This document shows positions 1 to 5,296 of a stretch of DNA of 6,706 nt, in pieces (the first letter of the stretch is position 1; every line of letters starts with the position of its first letter). The DNA is taken from NCBI GenBank assembly GCA_030616935.1, contig JAUWWJ010000088.1, forward strand, positions 1 through 6,706. Reading direction: 5' to 3'. The position numbers were made by a program, and so were the translations under genes. The notes beneath the pieces are model-generated. The model searched no databases. It saw only the letters and a program-made list of their open reading frames with translations, and was not told where the DNA came from. This DNA comes from Planctomycetaceae bacterium. GTDB lineage: Bacteria > Planctomycetota > Planctomycetia > Pirellulales > UBA1268.

Positions 1-139
1 AAGAGTTTGTATCGAAACAGTTGAACAGGGCAAGATGACAAAAGATCTGGCCTTACTCGTTGGGAAAGACCAGCCATATCTTCAGACTCAAGAGTTTCTG
101 GATGCAATTGATGAGAATCTTCAGTCTGCAATGTCTTGA
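1..139 (+). CDS. icd: NADP-dependent isocitrate dehydrogenase, C-terminal end (5' partial)
   Basis: This is the tail of a gene entering from the left edge, read in the frame that starts at base 2 and stops at TGA 137-139 (45 codons). The peptide contains CIETVEQGKMTKDLALLVG followed by a helix ending DAIDENLQSAMS. This matches the conserved C-terminus of the eukaryote-like homodimeric NADP-IDH subfamily, where 'C-[IV]-E-T-V-E-x-G-x-M-T-K-D-L-A' is a hallmark. The enzyme oxidatively decarboxylates isocitrate to 2-oxoglutarate in the cytosolic TCA cycle and makes NADPH. The active-site residues lie outside the window, so only the family, not catalytic integrity, can be judged. The next gene starts 91 bases downstream. 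I saw no convincing terminator in that gap, so read-through is possible, although the functions are unrelated. Confidence 0.85.
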   Translation, partial: RVCIETVEQGKMTKDLALLVGKDQPYLQTQEFLDAIDENLQSAMS

Positions 140-230
140 TGAAAACGTCTTGCATGAAAATATTTCGTGTAGAGTTGTGCAGGTGTCTCCAGCTATAGGC
201 GTGGTGTTCTTGGCTTGAAAGGATTTTCTG

Positions 231-998
231 ATGAAATTAAGTTCGTGTGTTATTTCATTGAGGTGCTTGCCATCATTTTGCATCCTGTTGGCTGTCGGTT
301 TTGCTGGTTTAACCCCTGCTGCTGACAACAACAATTCTGTATACCATCTCTTTATTCTGTCGGGTCAGTCCAACATGGCTGGTCTGAGGCCAGAAGAGTC
401 TTTTATTCCTGATGTGGAAGAAGCATTCGGGAAAGACCATGTCCTCGTTGTGAAAGACGCACTTGGTGGGCAGCCCATTCGAAGATGGTACACCGATTGG
501 AAGGCTGCGGATGGAAGTCGGCCGGAGTCAACAGGAGACTTGTACCAACGTCTTATGGAGAAAGTTCAGGAGGTAACAGTTGGTAAAGAAATCCAAACGG
601 TTACTTTTATTTGGATGCAGGGCGAGCGAGATGCAAAGGAAGAGCACGGAGACGTATACAAAAAAAGCCTCGAGGGCCTGCTTAAGCAGTTATCCAGTGA
701 TTTGAAACGAGACGATATCAACGTTGTAATCGGCCGTCTCAGCGATTTTGATATGGAAGATAAAAAATATCACCATTGGACTCTGATTCGTGAACAGCAG
801 TCCGCCTTTGTGCAGGATGGTCCACGACGTATTTTAGTCGATACGGATGATCTCAATGATGGAATCAATCGTCGTGGAAAAGAAATTAGGGATGACTTGC
901 ATTACTCAGCACCCGGGTATGTCGAATTGGGCAGGCGATTTGCAAAGGAAGCTATTCAATTGATCCAGTCTTCGAATGGGCTCAGTCGTGGGCAGTAG
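231..998 (+). CDS. Exported SGNH hydrolase, sialate O-acetylesterase-like (SASA/DUF303 type)
   Basis: This 255-residue protein has a signal peptide at about 1-31 (hydrophobic stretch 16-27, then TPAA before DNNN), so it should act in the periplasm or outside. The SGNH/GDSL signature follows: GQSNMAG at 45-51 with nucleophile Ser47, a second block GGQPIRRW at 79-86, block III WMQGERDA at 128-135, and D-x-x-H at 221-224 supplying the catalytic acid and base. These blocks fit the carbohydrate acetylesterase family that contains sialate O-acetylesterases and many xylan or sulfated-glycan deacetylases. The expected reaction is removal of O-acetyl groups from sugars. The true substrate cannot be read from sequence. 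Residues Met129 and Arg133 replace the His and Ser of the more usual WHQGESD. The start is supported by AAAGGA at 218-223, 7 bases before the ATG. The phosphodiesterase gene follows after 56 bases on the same strand, suggesting co-transcription. Confidence 0.85.
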   Translation: MKLSSCVISLRCLPSFCILLAVGFAGLTPAADNNNSVYHLFILSGQSNMAGLRPEESFIPDVEEAFGKDHVLVVKDALGGQPIRRWYTDWKAADGSRPESTGDLYQRLMEKVQEVTVGKEIQTVTFIWMQGERDAKEEHGDVYKKSLEGLLKQLSSDLKRDDINVVIGRLSDFDMEDKKYHHWTLIREQQSAFVQDGPRRILVDTDDLNDGINRRGKEIRDDLHYSAPGYVELGRRFAKEAIQLIQSSNGLSRGQ

Positions 999-1054
999 TT
1001 AGGCGTACTAGGCTTGCCATTAGGTACGATCAAAAAGGGGCAGGGGGACTAGGG

Positions 1055-2005
1055 ATGGTGAATTCATATGTCAGAACTACCGGAATCGTTCTGGTCTTTT
1101 GGAATGTAATCTATCTGCACAACCAGTGCGGATGCCTCGGTTCGGAACCAAATATTCCTGAAGGCCGTGTTCTGGTAATTGGAATAGATGGTGTTCGACC
1201 TGATGCACTCCGAATTGCGGATACTCCAGCTATTGACGAGCTTATCTCAGCAGGTGCATTCACAAATAACACAAAAATTCTTGGTGAACGCTATCGCGAA
1301 AATGAAACCATTAGCGGGCCGGGTTGGTCAAGTTTTCTTACGGGAGTCTGGGCAGATAAACATGGTGTCAATGACAATACGTTTCGTGGGCAAAACTATG
1401 ATGAGTATCCACACTTTTTCGTGCATTTGAAGCGAGCGTTTCCTAAGGCAATTACCGGATCATTTGTTGATTGGGAGCCGATTGACACGTTTATTGTTCG
1501 TGATGCAGATGTACGAGAAGTCTGTTCGGCATCAAGCGAAGATAGTTTGTTACAGAAGGATGAAAAGTTAGCCAACCAGGCAGCGAATTTCTTGACCCAG
1601 CAAAATCCTCATGCTGTTTTCGTCTATTTTGGTCAGGTTGATGAAATAGGTCATCAAGATGGATTTCATCCAAGTGTGCCGAGCTATCTGCAAGCTCTAC
1701 GCACTGTGGATACCCATGTTGCGAGCCTTATGCGAGCAATTCATTCACGTCCGAAATACCTTGAAGAAAATTGGCTCGTTGTTATTTCCACGGATCATGG
1801 AGGTCGTGGTAGGAAGCACCGTGGAGGTCATAACGTCCCAGAAATAGTCACTACTTTTCTTATAGTCAGCGGTAATCAGTCCAAAAAAGGTGTGATCGAA
1901 GAGCCTTCCTACATTGTCGATGTTCCTGTAATAGCGATTACCCATCTTGGCGTTTCAATTGATCCAGCATGGCAACTTGACGGTAAAGTAGTAGGGATAA
2001 GGTAA
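1055..2005 (+). CDS. Alkaline phosphatase superfamily protein, type I phosphodiesterase/nucleotide pyrophosphatase-like
   Basis: This 316-residue hydrolase carries the full metal-site set of the NPP/alkaline phosphatase fold. VLVIGIDGVRPD at 39-50 supplies Asp45. SGPGWSSFLTG at 87-97 is the nucleophile segment. FGQVDEIGH at 192-200 supplies Asp196 and His200. STDHGG at 245-250 supplies Asp247 and His248, and GGHN at 257-260 supplies His259. These residues normally bind two zinc ions and hydrolyse phosphate mono- or diesters. By eye-alignment to the NPP motif TFPNH, the nucleophile would be Ser87 instead of Thr. Residues 9-21 form a short hydrophobic stretch after an Arg, consistent with a signal peptide or anchor, but cleavage is unclear. 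CGC at 25-27 lacks a good lipobox. The ATG has a G-rich Shine-Dalgarno (AGGGGG at 1042-1047). It probably forms an operon with the SGNH hydrolase upstream. Substrate is unknown; nucleotides, phospholipid headgroups or phosphoglycans are all possible. Confidence 0.85.
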   Translation: MVNSYVRTTGIVLVFWNVIYLHNQCGCLGSEPNIPEGRVLVIGIDGVRPDALRIADTPAIDELISAGAFTNNTKILGERYRENETISGPGWSSFLTGVWADKHGVNDNTFRGQNYDEYPHFFVHLKRAFPKAITGSFVDWEPIDTFIVRDADVREVCSASSEDSLLQKDEKLANQAANFLTQQNPHAVFVYFGQVDEIGHQDGFHPSVPSYLQALRTVDTHVASLMRAIHSRPKYLEENWLVVISTDHGGRGRKHRGGHNVPEIVTTFLIVSGNQSKKGVIEEPSYIVDVPVIAITHLGVSIDPAWQLDGKVVGIR

Positions 2006-2108
2006 GACGTGCCGGCGCGAATGTCTGCTTCGCAGAGTTTATTTGTAAGCACGTGTGATGTGAAAAGCATTTGTGACTTGTTTTGTGTTCCATTCCGTAG
2101 TGCCTTGC

Positions 2109-2138
2109 CACGAGGCCATCGGGCTTCTTGTAGTTTTT
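2109..2138 (+). terminator. Candidate intrinsic terminator after the phosphodiesterase
   Basis: GAGGCC at 2112-2117 pairs with GGCTTC at 2122-2127 (one G-T wobble) around the loop ATCG. Two more pairs form outside a C-T mismatch (2109-2110 with 2129-2130). A run of five T follows at 2134-2138. The stem is only moderately strong, there are three bases between stem and T-run, and it lies about 100 bases after the stop codon, so this is tentative. Confidence 0.35.
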
Positions 2139-2156
2139 GCTCAACTAAGTGATACT
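2128..2156 (+). promoter_or_regulatory. Possible sigma-70-like promoter of the desaturase
   Basis: TTGTAG (2128-2133) and GATACT (2151-2156) are separated by 17 bases. They match the -35 and -10 consensus at 3 and 4 of 6 positions. Transcription would begin near 2163, giving a leader of about 15 bases before the ATG at 2178. The -10 would sit inside the 17-bp palindrome. Planctomycete promoters are poorly defined by consensus, so this is weak on its own; the coincidence with the palindrome is its main support. Confidence 0.3.
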
Positions 2157-2160
2157 TAGT
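2144..2160. promoter_or_regulatory. Perfect 17-bp palindrome, candidate operator of the desaturase
   Basis: ACTAAGT-GAT-ACTTAGT is a perfect inverted repeat with 7-bp arms and a 3-bp centre. It ends 17 bases before the desaturase ATG and covers the possible -10 element. The stem is AT-rich and no T-run follows, so a dimeric-repressor site is likelier than a terminator. Size and symmetry resemble operators of TetR-type lipid regulators that control desaturase genes in other bacteria, but no regulator gene lies in this window, so the binding protein is unknown. Confidence 0.5.
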
Positions 2161-2177
2161 ATTTCACGGACGTACAT

Positions 2178-3119
2178 ATGGGCGAAGACGCCCCCAACAG
2201 AAGTCCTTTCTTACTAATGCCTGTTCAAGCGACCGAAACCCCAAAGTATGGTGTGCATTGGGAGTATGCCGTACCAATTGCGACGATTCATCTTCTTGCA
2301 TGTCTGGCTATTTTACCTTGGTGCTTTAGTTGGCTTGGGCTTATCACTGCCGGTCTTGGCACGATAGTATTTGGCACCTTTGGTATTAATCTTGGCTATC
2401 ATCGACTACTGAGTCACCGTAGCCTGTCAGTTCCACGATGGCTGGAGCGTACATTGGCAACTCTAGCAGTTTGCTCACTCGAAGATACGCCCTCTCGCTG
2501 GGTTGCAAACCATCGCCTTCATCACTGCCATTCCGATGATGACCCAGATCCTCATTCACCACGCGATGGTGTTGCGTGGTCACACATGGGATGGCTTTTT
2601 CGTCACGTTCCACACCGCAAATCACTAAATTTTCTTGATAAGTATGCTCGTGATGTTCTTGTTGATCCTTATTATCGCGCGCTTGAACAACACCCCATGG
2701 CAGTTCTTTGGATATACATTGCCCACACCACGGTCTTTGGGATTTTTGGTTTACTGCTAGGTCGCCTGATATCAGATGATTGGGCGGCGGGTGCTCAACT
2801 TGCTGTGAGTTTAATAGTCTGGGGTGTCTTTTTACGAACCGTTCTCGTTTGGCATATCACGTGGAGTGTGAATTCCCTTACGCATCTCTTTGGATATCGC
2901 ACGTACTCGACGGGAGAAGATAGTAGAAACAATTGGTTGGTAGCCATATTAGCAATGGGAGAAGGGTGGCATAATAATCACCACCACGACCCAGCGAGTG
3001 CTAGCACCCAGCATAAGTGGTGGGAGTTTGATATGACGTATTACGTCATTCTCATGCTGAAGTCACTTGGGATTGCAACAGATGTCATTCAGCCGCGCCA
3101 CGCTCGTCAAAAGCGATGA
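2178..3119 (+). CDS. Membrane fatty acid (acyl-CoA, delta-9 type) desaturase
   Basis: This 313-residue integral membrane di-iron enzyme has all three histidine boxes: HRLLSH at 75-80, HRLHH at 112-116 and HNNHH at 265-269. It also has NSLTH at 232-236, corresponding to the Asn/His metal-ligand region of stearoyl-CoA desaturases. Membrane segments are visible at about 32-52, 54-73, 175-195 and 203-226, giving the usual pattern with the boxes on the cytoplasmic face. DDDPDPHSPRDG after box 2 is typical of the delta-9 acyl-CoA desaturase group. The expected role is to place a cis double bond in a saturated acyl chain, using O2 and an external electron donor, and so tune membrane fluidity. No cytochrome b5 or ferredoxin domain is fused. 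The Shine-Dalgarno before the ATG is weak (ACGGA, 2167-2171). Met14 (2217) is an alternative start and would remove no motif. The gene is likely monocistronic, with a palindrome in front and a strong terminator behind. Confidence 0.92.
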   Translation: MGEDAPNRSPFLLMPVQATETPKYGVHWEYAVPIATIHLLACLAILPWCFSWLGLITAGLGTIVFGTFGINLGYHRLLSHRSLSVPRWLERTLATLAVCSLEDTPSRWVANHRLHHCHSDDDPDPHSPRDGVAWSHMGWLFRHVPHRKSLNFLDKYARDVLVDPYYRALEQHPMAVLWIYIAHTTVFGIFGLLLGRLISDDWAAGAQLAVSLIVWGVFLRTVLVWHITWSVNSLTHLFGYRTYSTGEDSRNNWLVAILAMGEGWHNNHHHDPASASTQHKWWEFDMTYYVILMLKSLGIATDVIQPRHARQKR

Positions 3120-3126
3120 CAGAAAT

Positions 3127-3176
3127 AAAAAGAACCTCCTCCGGTCTCCGTTATGGACCGGCAGGAGGCTCTTTTT
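3127..3176. terminator. Strong bidirectional intrinsic terminator
   Basis: A long hairpin lies between the convergent desaturase (stop at 3119) and EF-hand gene (stop at 3188). CCGGTC (3141-3146) pairs with GACCGG (3156-3161). CCTCCT (3135-3140) pairs with AGGAGG (3163-3168) across a single bulged C. AAAAAGA (3127-3133) pairs with TCTTTTT (3170-3176) after one A-C mismatch. The loop is 9 bases. The A-tract on the left and T-tract on the right make it a classic terminator on either strand, so it should stop both genes. Confidence 0.9.
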
Positions 3177-3187
3177 GACCAAAAAGC

Positions 3188-3487
3188 TTAGTCAGTCTTT
3201 TTCTTCTGATTTCTTCCAGCTTCAAATTCTTCGAATGAAAGCTTTCCGTCGTCATTTTTGTCACGATTTTTAAACCATTTGTCAGCCTGTTCCTTCATCT
3301 TTTCTTTTTTAATAACACTCTTGAATTCTTCAAGTGAGAGAAACCCATCCCCATCCTTGTCTCGCTGTTTAAATAGTTTTTCGGCACTCGCTGGTTTTTT
3401 TTCGCCTTCTTCGCCACGTGTTTCAGCAATACCAAGAGCAGTGAGGGCTACAAGTGCAAGCCATGCTATGAATCGAACTGAACGCAT
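3188..3487 (-). CDS. Small secreted EF-hand calcium-binding protein
   Basis: This 99-residue protein has a signal peptide at about 1-21 (Arg2, Arg5, then a hydrophobic run to IAE), followed by a highly charged body with two canonical EF-hand loops. Loop 1 is DKDGDGFLSLEE at 43-54 (ligand positions Asp43, Asp45, Asp47, Ser51, Glu54). Loop 2 is DKNDDGKLSFEE at 76-87 (Asp76, Asn78, Asp80, Ser84, Glu87). Both end in the bidentate Glu and have the central Gly, so both should bind Ca2+. The 33-residue spacing fits a single paired EF-hand domain. Two-loop exported EF-hand proteins are common in Planctomycetes but their partners are mostly unknown. A calcium sensor or a buffer near the envelope is plausible. 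The ATG is preceded by ACGAGG with a 7-base spacer. It is transcribed divergently from the fucosidase and convergently with the desaturase. Confidence 0.88.
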   Translation of the reverse strand: MRSVRFIAWLALVALTALGIAETRGEEGEKKPASAEKLFKQRDKDGDGFLSLEEFKSVIKKEKMKEQADKWFKNRDKNDDGKLSFEEFEAGRNQKKKTD

Positions 3488-3702
3488 TGTCGTACCTCGT
3501 TAGAATTAGGGTTATGATTTCCTCAAGTTGTTTGGAGTGTAAGTGTTGCCTTGTGGCCACGCAAGTAAACCAGAGTGTGGGAAGAATTTCTGGACAATAA
3601 ACTGTTCTTTAAGAGTTTGCAAAATCAGGTATGCATAGGGGAAGGTTTCTATAAAAACCGATTGCTTTGAAGACGGTCCACAAATACGTAGTTAGGGAAG
3701 TA
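3488..3702. promoter_or_regulatory. Divergent intergenic region for EF-hand (-) and fucosidase (+)
   Basis: This 215-base gap must hold promoters for both flanking genes. The Shine-Dalgarno of the EF-hand gene lies at its left end (3495-3500 on the reverse strand). Near its right end TATAAA (3650-3655) is a candidate -10 for the fucosidase, set between short inverted arms GGTTT (3644-3648) and AAACC (3655-3659), but no good -35 is spaced in front of it. An imperfect inverted repeat at 3550-3565 (CTTGTG with CGCAAG) may be incidental. No small gene is supported. Confidence 0.4.
3694..3699 (+). promoter_or_regulatory. Ribosome binding site that favours the internal ATG of the fucosidase
   Basis: AGGGAA lies 3 bases before the ATG at 3703. 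The spacing is somewhat short. The alternative TTG at 3667 has no Shine-Dalgarno at useful distance; the nearest purine-rich run (3638-3645) is about 20 bases away. If TATAAA at 3650-3655 is a -10 element, transcription would begin only a few bases before the TTG, which also favours 3703. Confidence 0.55.
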
Positions 3703-5199
3703 ATGAAACGTTATTTTTTTGTTGTTATGGGTGGGTGCACAGCGATTCTTTTGCTGGTTTACCTGACATGTTCTTCACCTGCCGCTGGAGTAAACGGCTC
3801 CGGCATCCCTGGTTCACCAGAGATGATTAGGCTGCACAAACTATGGAAGCCGATGAATGCTTCTCCAGCAAAGCAAAGGGGGCGAGATAGATTTAATGAA
3901 AACAAGTACGGCATGTTCATTCACTGGGGGCTGTATTCTCAATGTGGTGGTGTTTGGAAAGGGGAGCGGATGGAAGATGGTGGCACTGGCCCGAAGGTTG
4001 CCGAATGGATTATGCGACGAAAAGAAATTCCACGAGCAGAGTACGCCACGCTTGCTAACACGTTTAACCCAGTACAGTTCGATGCAGATGATTGGGTTTC
4101 AATTGCGAAGGCAGCCGGCATGAAATATATGGTTATCACATCAAAGCACCACGATGGGTTTGCATTATTTGATTCAAAAGTGAGTGACTTTAATGCTGTG
4201 AAAGCAACGCCGTTCAGGAGAGATGTTATTCGTGAACTTGAGCAAGCGTGTGAACGAGGTGGGATTGCTTTTGGTGTCTACTATTCCCACGCACTCGACT
4301 GGCGCGACGGTGGCGACTCTGGGATGAAAGATTTTTGCAATGACGAGACGCCAAAGCAAGCCATGTTCGTAAATGATTTTGATCCTGCTGCTGTAACATT
4401 TAGTGATTACATCAATCAGAAGTCGTTGCCTCAGGTGAAAGAATTAGTTTCAAATTATAAGCTTTCTGAAATCTGGCTCGACACGCCGATTTATACTCCT
4501 CCGGATTTTAGTTTCAGGTTTTATACAACGATTTACGAAGCAAACCCGGAGATCCTTGTGAGCCAGCGCATTGGGAATGAGTTCGGTGACATCGGAACTC
4601 CAGGCGATAATGTTATTCCTGACGAAGCAAGTGAAAATACGTGGGAAGGCATAGCGACAACAAATAATTCATGGGGATTTAAGTCGTACGATAAAGATTG
4701 GAAGTCGCCACAGGAAACATTATTCTGGCTTCTTGAAAATGTCAGCAAAGGAGGCAATTTTTTGCTTAATGTTGGCCCTGATGGGTCGGGCCTTATTCCG
4801 AAGCAATCTGTCGACAATTTGTTGGCAGTAGGCCGATGGCTCAAGGTCAATGGTGATGCAATATACGGAACAAAACCATGGGCGATAACCCATGAAGGTC
4901 CGGCCGGAATTTCAATCAAGGGGACCGAGCACCGCAGCAAGCACGGCTTTCAGCTCGATGTCACAAGTGAAGACTTTTGGTTTACGAAAAAAGGTCACAG
5001 GCTGTATGTGATTGGGATGGTGTGGCCAGAAGGTGGTACTGCTACAGTTCGATCACTGAATGACTACACCTTCACAGACATGAAGCTTCTTGGTTCAGAG
5101 AAAAAGATTAGCTGGAGAAAAGAGGCAGAGGCTATTGAAATCGACCTGCCTGAAATTGAATCAAAAGAACTTGGTTATGCCTTGGAGTTAATTCGTTAG
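3703..5199 (+). CDS. Secreted GH29 alpha-L-fucosidase
   Basis: From the ATG this is 498 residues. The frame stays open to a TTG at 3667, adding 12 residues, but the ATG gives a proper signal peptide: MKRYFF, a hydrophobic core to about residue 23, then SSPAAG. Exo-fucosidases of family 29 cleave terminal alpha-linked L-fucose from glycans with retention. The (beta/alpha)8-like catalytic domain shows NKYGMFIHWG (67-76), TSKHHDGF (146-153) with the substrate-binding His pair, and EIWLDTP, whose Asp260 is at the position of the family nucleophile. NNSWGF and LLENVSKGGNFLLNVGPDG follow, both strongly conserved in GH29. The acid/base Glu cannot be assigned by eye; the Glu in TWEG just before NNSWGF is one candidate. 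The last ~100 residues form the expected C-terminal beta-sandwich. No extra carbohydrate-binding module or dockerin is fused. Natural substrates could be algal fucans or fucosylated glycans. It stands alone on its strand. Confidence 0.92.
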   Translation: MKRYFFVVMGGCTAILLLVYLTCSSPAAGVNGSGIPGSPEMIRLHKLWKPMNASPAKQRGRDRFNENKYGMFIHWGLYSQCGGVWKGERMEDGGTGPKVAEWIMRRKEIPRAEYATLANTFNPVQFDADDWVSIAKAAGMKYMVITSKHHDGFALFDSKVSDFNAVKATPFRRDVIRELEQACERGGIAFGVYYSHALDWRDGGDSGMKDFCNDETPKQAMFVNDFDPAAVTFSDYINQKSLPQVKELVSNYKLSEIWLDTPIYTPPDFSFRFYTTIYEANPEILVSQRIGNEFGDIGTPGDNVIPDEASENTWEGIATTNNSWGFKSYDKDWKSPQETLFWLLENVSKGGNFLLNVGPDGSGLIPKQSVDNLLAVGRWLKVNGDAIYGTKPWAITHEGPAGISIKGTEHRSKHGFQLDVTSEDFWFTKKGHRLYVIGMVWPEGGTATVRSLNDYTFTDMKLLGSEKKISWRKEAEAIEIDLPEIESKELGYALELIR

Positions 5200-5296
5200 C
5201 CCGATGATGTTCGCTTCCTTGCGTTTCTCATTGGAAACGGGAATTAAATCAGACACCTTTTCTGAGGAGTGGTTGTTTCAGGGAGGCTCGCATTAT

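Larger units (their letters stand above)
2006..2177 (+). other. Intergenic region between phosphodiesterase and desaturase
   Basis: No protein gene is supported here. The region holds a short hairpin (TCTGC-TTC-GCAGA, 2024-2036) soon after the phosphodiesterase stop, with only a weak T-rich follow-up. A better terminator-like hairpin lies at 2109-2130. The promoter and palindrome of the desaturase follow, just before its ATG. The separation argues that the desaturase is its own transcription unit and not a third gene of the upstream cluster. Confidence 0.5.

Noticed and set aside
140..230. Possible promoter or terminator between icd and the SGNH hydrolase
   Set aside because: TTGCAT at 150-155 has no partner -10 at normal spacing and no stable hairpin with a T-run is visible; only the Shine-Dalgarno at 218-223 is supported.
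1010..1030. CGTAC / GTACG short inverted repeat in the gap between the esterase and phosphodiesterase
   Set aside because: Five-base arms with a long loop are expected by chance; no T-tract, so not used to split the putative operon.
2024..2036. TCTGC-TTC-GCAGA hairpin after the phosphodiesterase stop
   Set aside because: Only five base pairs with a three-base loop and a poor T-tract (GTTTATTTG); less convincing than the hairpin at 2109-2130.
1938..2144. 68-codon reverse frame over the phosphodiesterase 3' end and following gap
   Set aside because: No recognisable motif, no good Shine-Dalgarno, and it overlaps the end of a clear gene and the desaturase control region.
3258..3503. 81-codon forward frame opposite the EF-hand gene
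   Set aside because: The reverse strand has a signal peptide and two intact EF-hand loops; the forward reading is Ser/Phe-rich with no domain.
4533..4940. 135-codon reverse-strand open frame inside the fucosidase
   Set aside because: It lies entirely opposite conserved GH29 motifs, has no family features or ribosome binding site, and is explained as an antisense shadow.
5222..5239. CGTTTC / GAAACG inverted repeat between the fucosidase and cytochrome genes
   Set aside because: Six base pairs, AT-rich and without a T-run on either strand, so I do not call it a terminator; it may still be part of a factor-dependent one.
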